The notes under the pieces: model-generated | The model's database searches: none | The model's input: only the letters and a program-made list of their open reading frames with translations | Told to the model about the DNA's origin: nothing | Assembly: GCF_963855985.1 (NCBI RefSeq) | Contig: NC_087112.1 | Span: forward strand, 10,356,501-10,420,500 | Length of the DNA stretch: 64,000 bases | Source of the DNA: Ostrinia nubilalis | Taxonomy: Eukaryota; Arthropoda; Insecta; Lepidoptera; Crambidae | Reading direction: 5' to 3' | Made by a program: the position numbers and the translations under genes | Shown here: positions 44,374 through 64,000 of the stretch, piece after piece | Numbering within the stretch: position 1 is the first letter of the stretch | How the letters are laid out: every line of letters begins with the position of its first letter

Positions 44374-44990
44374 AAGCTGGGTATGACTACCCCGCCCCTC
44401 TCCTCTCCCCAGGTCATAAACTCGGCCAGAAGTTGGGTATGATTTACCCCCCCCCCCCCCCGGCCCGAAACTGGGTATGACTTGACCCCTCCCCCTCCCC
44501 CCAGGCCAGAAGCTAGGTAAGGCTTGCCCCTACCCCCAGGCCATAAGCATAAGCTGGATATGACTCCCCTTCGGCCAGAAGCTAGGTATGACACCCCCCC
44601 CCATGCCAGAAATGCCAGAAACTGGGTATGACTTGACCCCCCACTCCCCCAGGCCATAAGCTGGGTAAGGCTAGCCCCTCCCCCCAGCCCTAGAAACTGC
44701 TTATGACTTGACCCCTCCCCCCCCCCCCCCCCTCTCCCCAAGCCAGAAGCTGGGTAAGGCTAGCCCCTTCCCCCAGTCCATAAGCATAAGCTAGGTATGA
44801 CTCCCCCTCGGCCGGAAGCTGGGTATTACTTACCCCCCCCCCCCCCCCCCAGGCCAGAAACTGGGTATGACTTGCCTCTCCCCCCTCCCACCAAGGCCAG
44901 AAGCTGGGTAAGGCTTGCCCCTCCCCCCAGGCTATAAGCTGGGTATGACTTATCCCCCCCCCCCAGGCCAGAAACTGGGTATTAGCATCA
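44374..44990. repeat. C-rich minisatellite
   Basis: Degenerate tandem units built on GCCAGAAGCTGGGTATGACT followed by long C runs of up to about 17. The minus strand is correspondingly G-rich, so G-quadruplex formation is plausible. Open frames across it are low-complexity artefacts. Confidence 0.85.
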
Positions 44991-45155
44991 GATTCATATT
45001 AAGTATTATTATGTTCAATACAAACAATCATTAAGTTACACTCACCCCAACCGCGTCTCCGTATTGCATCGAATCCTATGAAAATGTGGTTTTTGGACAT
45101 ACCAATACTTATTTTTCACAATTTTTATTTTTAAAAATTACTGGTCGATAGGTTA

Positions 45156-46240
45156 GGGTGGGTAGTCGAACAGTGAACCAACCAGATACGCTGAACCACC
45201 GCCATATTTCAAAAAGTATGACGTTGCCAGTTCCACCGAACGAGTCACTACGTGTCTCGTGGATGCCCTTACCCTCTCCCGTAGTGCGCCGGCGACTGTG
45301 GCTAAGGTGTGAAGTGTGGCTGCGAATTCTTTGTTTCTCGACGACAAAAGATAGTTTTTTTAGTTATGCTTTACGATTTTTGTATATTTTGCTATTTATA
45401 TTAAGTACGAAATCTATTTGGTATCAAAATTATTGTAGTTTTATCTGTATAATGAGCACATTCCGTGATGACCATTCCGCGTACTTCTTATTGTTTGTGA
45501 ACTCATAAGTTGAATAGTGTATGTTTTGAACAGTGAACCAGGTTTTCAAAGTACACAGTGAACCGGTTGACTGTTTTTTTATTTAACCACCAAACGGTTG
45601 ATTAATTACCTAAAGCCTTTCAGAGGCAATTTTCAGTTATTTTTGTTTAAAGAAGGATTTTTCTTTTCAATTGTGTCTTGTGTTATTTTTGTTTTCTGTG
45701 ATTTTTTAAATGAAGACTGTTTGTTTACCACCAAAAAGGTTGATTATTGATTACTTGAAGGCTTTATTAGACAATATTTAGTTATTTTTGTTAAAAGAAG
45801 CATTTTTCTTTTCATTTGGGTTTTTCGTGAGTTTCGTTGTTATTTTTGGATTCTGTGATTTTTTATGAAGACTGTTTGTTGAAATAATCATTTTTATTTC
45901 CATTTGATTTTTGTGTTGTAAAAATAAAAGCTGATTATCTAAAATTATGTTGTTTATTTTCCAAAATCATAATTTTTACTCGTAATTAACTTTATGGTTC
46001 ACTGTTGAAATATGGGTGGTTCAGTGAAAACTACCCGTAGTACACAGTGAGCCAAATTTCATTATTTTTTAAAACCTAATTTAAGTTACCTTTTTATTGC
46101 TGAGGCTAATTTTAAGCCTAAAAATTAGAAACCTTATTAAATTACCTGACTGATAAGACCATAATGACATTTCTAGCTTCATTTTCCAGCTAATTAGAGC
46201 ATTTAGAAAAAAGGCCGGTTCACTGTTCAACGATGCACCC
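45156..46240. mobile_element. TA-flanked inverted-repeat element
   Basis: Ends GGGTGGGTAGTCGAACAGTG and CACTGTTCAACGATGCACCC are related inverted repeats flanked by TA (45154-45155, 46241-46242). Many internal copies of CAGTGAACC or its reverse are seen. No transposase. Confidence 0.55.
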
Positions 46241-46961
46241 TACTTTATTTTGAAGAATAAATGTTATTAAAAGTTTTTTTCTAAAACTGATAGTTTAGCA
46301 GGAAAAAAATATTTTCCATCCCATTAGTACGCCGGCTGCGCTCGATTCGGATATAATGACGTCACGCGGCCTTGCGTACGTTGACTTTTAGCGGCAAAAA
46401 CGGCCTATGTTTATTACTTAATATCTTCGTAAGTAATGGTCCGATTTGGATAATTCAAAAAGATATATCTTTCTTATGTCTTAAAGATTAACGTAGATAC
46501 TAGTTTTATTGAATTTTCTACAACAGTACTGATCCTCATTCCATAAAATTCAACACTTAGAAAGTGACAAAAAACTTTAAAATAGGTATTTGAAACAAAC
46601 CACAGCTAATTTTCATAGTGGACTGTACTATACGATAAACATGTCAGTCAATTTGACAACCTTTGTCGGAAACATTATTCAATGAAAATATTGTCCGAAC
46701 CCTTAGTATTTCTCTTCGATAAATACTTTAATACATTGTGAACCACTTTTCTTTCACGACTATAAAAAGATTTTAGCAATTTAATTCACAAAATCAATTG
46801 CGCACATTTAAAATAAAGTTTGTTTACACTTTGACAGCAATAGACTGACATGCAAGGTGACATGTCAATGAAGTTTTCAGTTACTGTTGCCATTAAAAGA
46901 AATTAGTACCATTAGTTTTCCGCAACATGGCGAGGGTTTTTATGTTCCTGGTCAGGCTATA

Positions 46962-47118
46962 ATTGATTTATCAATGAAATTAATTTGTGTCTAAAAATTA
47001 CTGTTTATAAATGTGTAAAAAAAATTGTCTATGCCTTGAAATTGCTCAACACTCCGTTCCAATCCCAAGTCAACGTGGAGTGGAAAAAAAAGAATGAAAT
47101 TGTCTATTCGCCATTAAA
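46962..47118 (+). promoter_or_regulatory. Upstream region of the KDM7-like gene
   Basis: Only about 157 bp separate the transposon end from the ATG. The 5' UTR and possibly the core promoter must lie here or inside the transposon. No TATA box or initiator could be assigned with confidence. The start context AAAATGG is good. Confidence 0.35.
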
Positions 47119-63080
<15,962 letters not shown>

Positions 63081-64000
63081 GTAATAAGGATGGTATTGCA
63101 ATGACAACGTGTAGACTGATAGGTAGACTATACTTGCAATAGGAGTGGTTTTGCTACAATAATATCAGATGTTAATTGACGATGAGCACCGCGCGTCCGC
63201 CCAAGCACAAGACTCATCACTCGCACGCAGGTAACAAGGGTGGTATTGCTATAACAGTGTTTAATTTGACGGGTAAACTGTTCTTACAATAGGAGTGGTT
63301 TTGCTACAATAATGTCAGATGTTCATTGACGATGAGCACCGCGCGTCCGCCCAAGCACAAGACTCACCATTCGCACGCAGGTAATAAGGGTGATATTGCA
63401 ACAACTGCGACAATGAAGACGGGGCTTTATACATAGACAAGCCCAATACAAGACTCTCACTCGCAGGTAAAAGGGTGGGTGGTATTGCAATGACAGTTTG
63501 TAGATTGATGGGTGGACTGTTCTTGTAATAGAGGTGATTTTGCAACGACTATGTCTGATACATCGAAGCGCCCGCGCTGCGCCGCCGTCGCGCGCCCAAG
63601 CACAAAACTCACCACTCGCACGCAGGTAATAAGGGTGGTATTGCAATGACAACGTGTAGACTGTGTGTGAATAGGAGTGGTTTTGCTACAATAATGTCAG
63701 ATGTTCATTGACGATGAGCACCGCGCGTCCGCCCAAGCACAAGACTCACCTTTCGCACGCAGGTAATAAGGATGGTATTGCAACAACTGCGACAATGAAG
63801 ACGGGGCTTTATACATAGACAAGCCCAATACAAGACTCTCACTCGCAGGTAAAAGGGTGGGTGGTATTGCAATGACAGTTTGTAGACTGATGGGTGGACT
63901 GTTCTTGTAATAGAGGTGATTTTGCAACGACTATGTCTGATACATCGAAGCGCCCGCGCTGCGCCGCCGTCGTGCGCCTAAGCACAAAACTCACCATTCG
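63081..64000 (+). repeat. Tandem array of partial exon 16 copies
   Basis: The 3' part of exon 16 (CCCAAGCACAAGACTCACCA, TCGCACGCAG|GTAATAAGG) recurs at least seven times. Donor-like GT sites follow 63230, 63380, 63466, 63625, 63762 and 63848, and a final copy reaches the window edge. A larger unit of about 380 bp repeats from 63320 to 63698. Most copies are frameshifted relative to exon 16. Confidence 0.85.

Larger units (their letters stand above)
43681..46537. mobile_element. Element inserted within copy A
   Basis: It starts GAGGATCA and ends TGATCCTC. Subterminal blocks of roughly 200 bp are inverted relatives (TGACGTCATTATATCCGA near 43842 and its partner near 46346). The flanking AT may be the target duplication. 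It holds the C-rich minisatellite and the element at 45156-46240. Superfamily unknown, no transposase seen. Confidence 0.55.
43358..46959. mobile_element. Tc1/mariner-type element, copy A, expanded by nested insertions
   Basis: Ends TAGCCTGACCAGGAACATA are inverted at both sides and flanked by TA (43356-43357, 46960-46961). Its own sequence is only 43358-43680 and 46538-46959, matching the uninterrupted 740-bp copy at 58447-59186 in opposite orientation. The remaining 2.86 kb is an inserted element. The right end lies about 160 bp upstream of the KDM7 start codon. Confidence 0.8.

Noticed and set aside
44370..44741. Gly-rich minus-strand ORF of 123 codons
   Set aside because: Translation of the C-rich minisatellite; no conserved feature.

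Overview
The window is animal nuclear DNA, almost certainly from a moth or butterfly. There is one intron-rich host gene with GT-AG introns. The rest is AT-rich sequence crowded with transposons, including dispersed repeats typical of Lepidoptera (the CTAGCTTTCCGCCCGCGG family and RTE tails ending in GAAC or ATG repeats). I cannot name the species. No rRNA gene, intact tRNA gene or CRISPR array was seen.

Layout. 1-1517 (minus): 5' part of ORF1 of a CR1-type LINE (PHD finger, coiled coil, SGNH-esterase-like), open to the left edge. 2166-18152: a transposon graveyard with several nests. One is a 3.6-kb foldback element (4505-8110, TSD CGCCG) holding an RTE LINE fragment that itself holds a 1-kb palindrome. 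Another is a pogo-like element (14254-18152) holding an R1-type LINE fragment, two TA-flanked elements and a twin-primed RTE insertion. 21029-25341: a CR1-group LINE with apparently intact ORF1 and ORF2 and an unexpected small hydrophobic ORF between them. 25729-30950: a very young Ty1/copia element (minus) with matching 296-bp LTRs, TSD ATACC, a half-tRNA-iMet primer site and one frameshift before RNase H. 31516-37216 (minus): a P-element (THAP) transposase in at least seven coding segments, broken by a small TIR element and by a piggyBac-like element inserted at TTAA. 39405-40509: a TIR element with an 8-bp TSD. 43358-46959: a Tc1/mariner-type element swollen by nested insertions, including a C-rich minisatellite.

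47119 to beyond the right edge (plus): the host gene, a KDM7/PHF8-type histone demethylase. Sixteen coding exons can be chained in frame (about 822 residues so far): PHD finger (exons 1-2), JmjC domain with H255, D257 and H327 as iron ligands (exons 4-7), then an insect-type C-terminal region. The PHD finger should dock on methylated histone H3 and the JmjC domain remove methyl groups using Fe(II) and 2-oxoglutarate.

The most unusual feature is how this gene is being remodelled. Exons 11, 13 and 16 each have duplicated or decayed copies in the following intron. Intron 8 is a minisatellite rich in CACGTG that starts at the splice donor. Members of one TIR family sit 160 bp upstream of the start codon and in intron 13, in opposite orientation. 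These look like host-gene evolution in a transposon-rich setting rather than a new enzymatic system.
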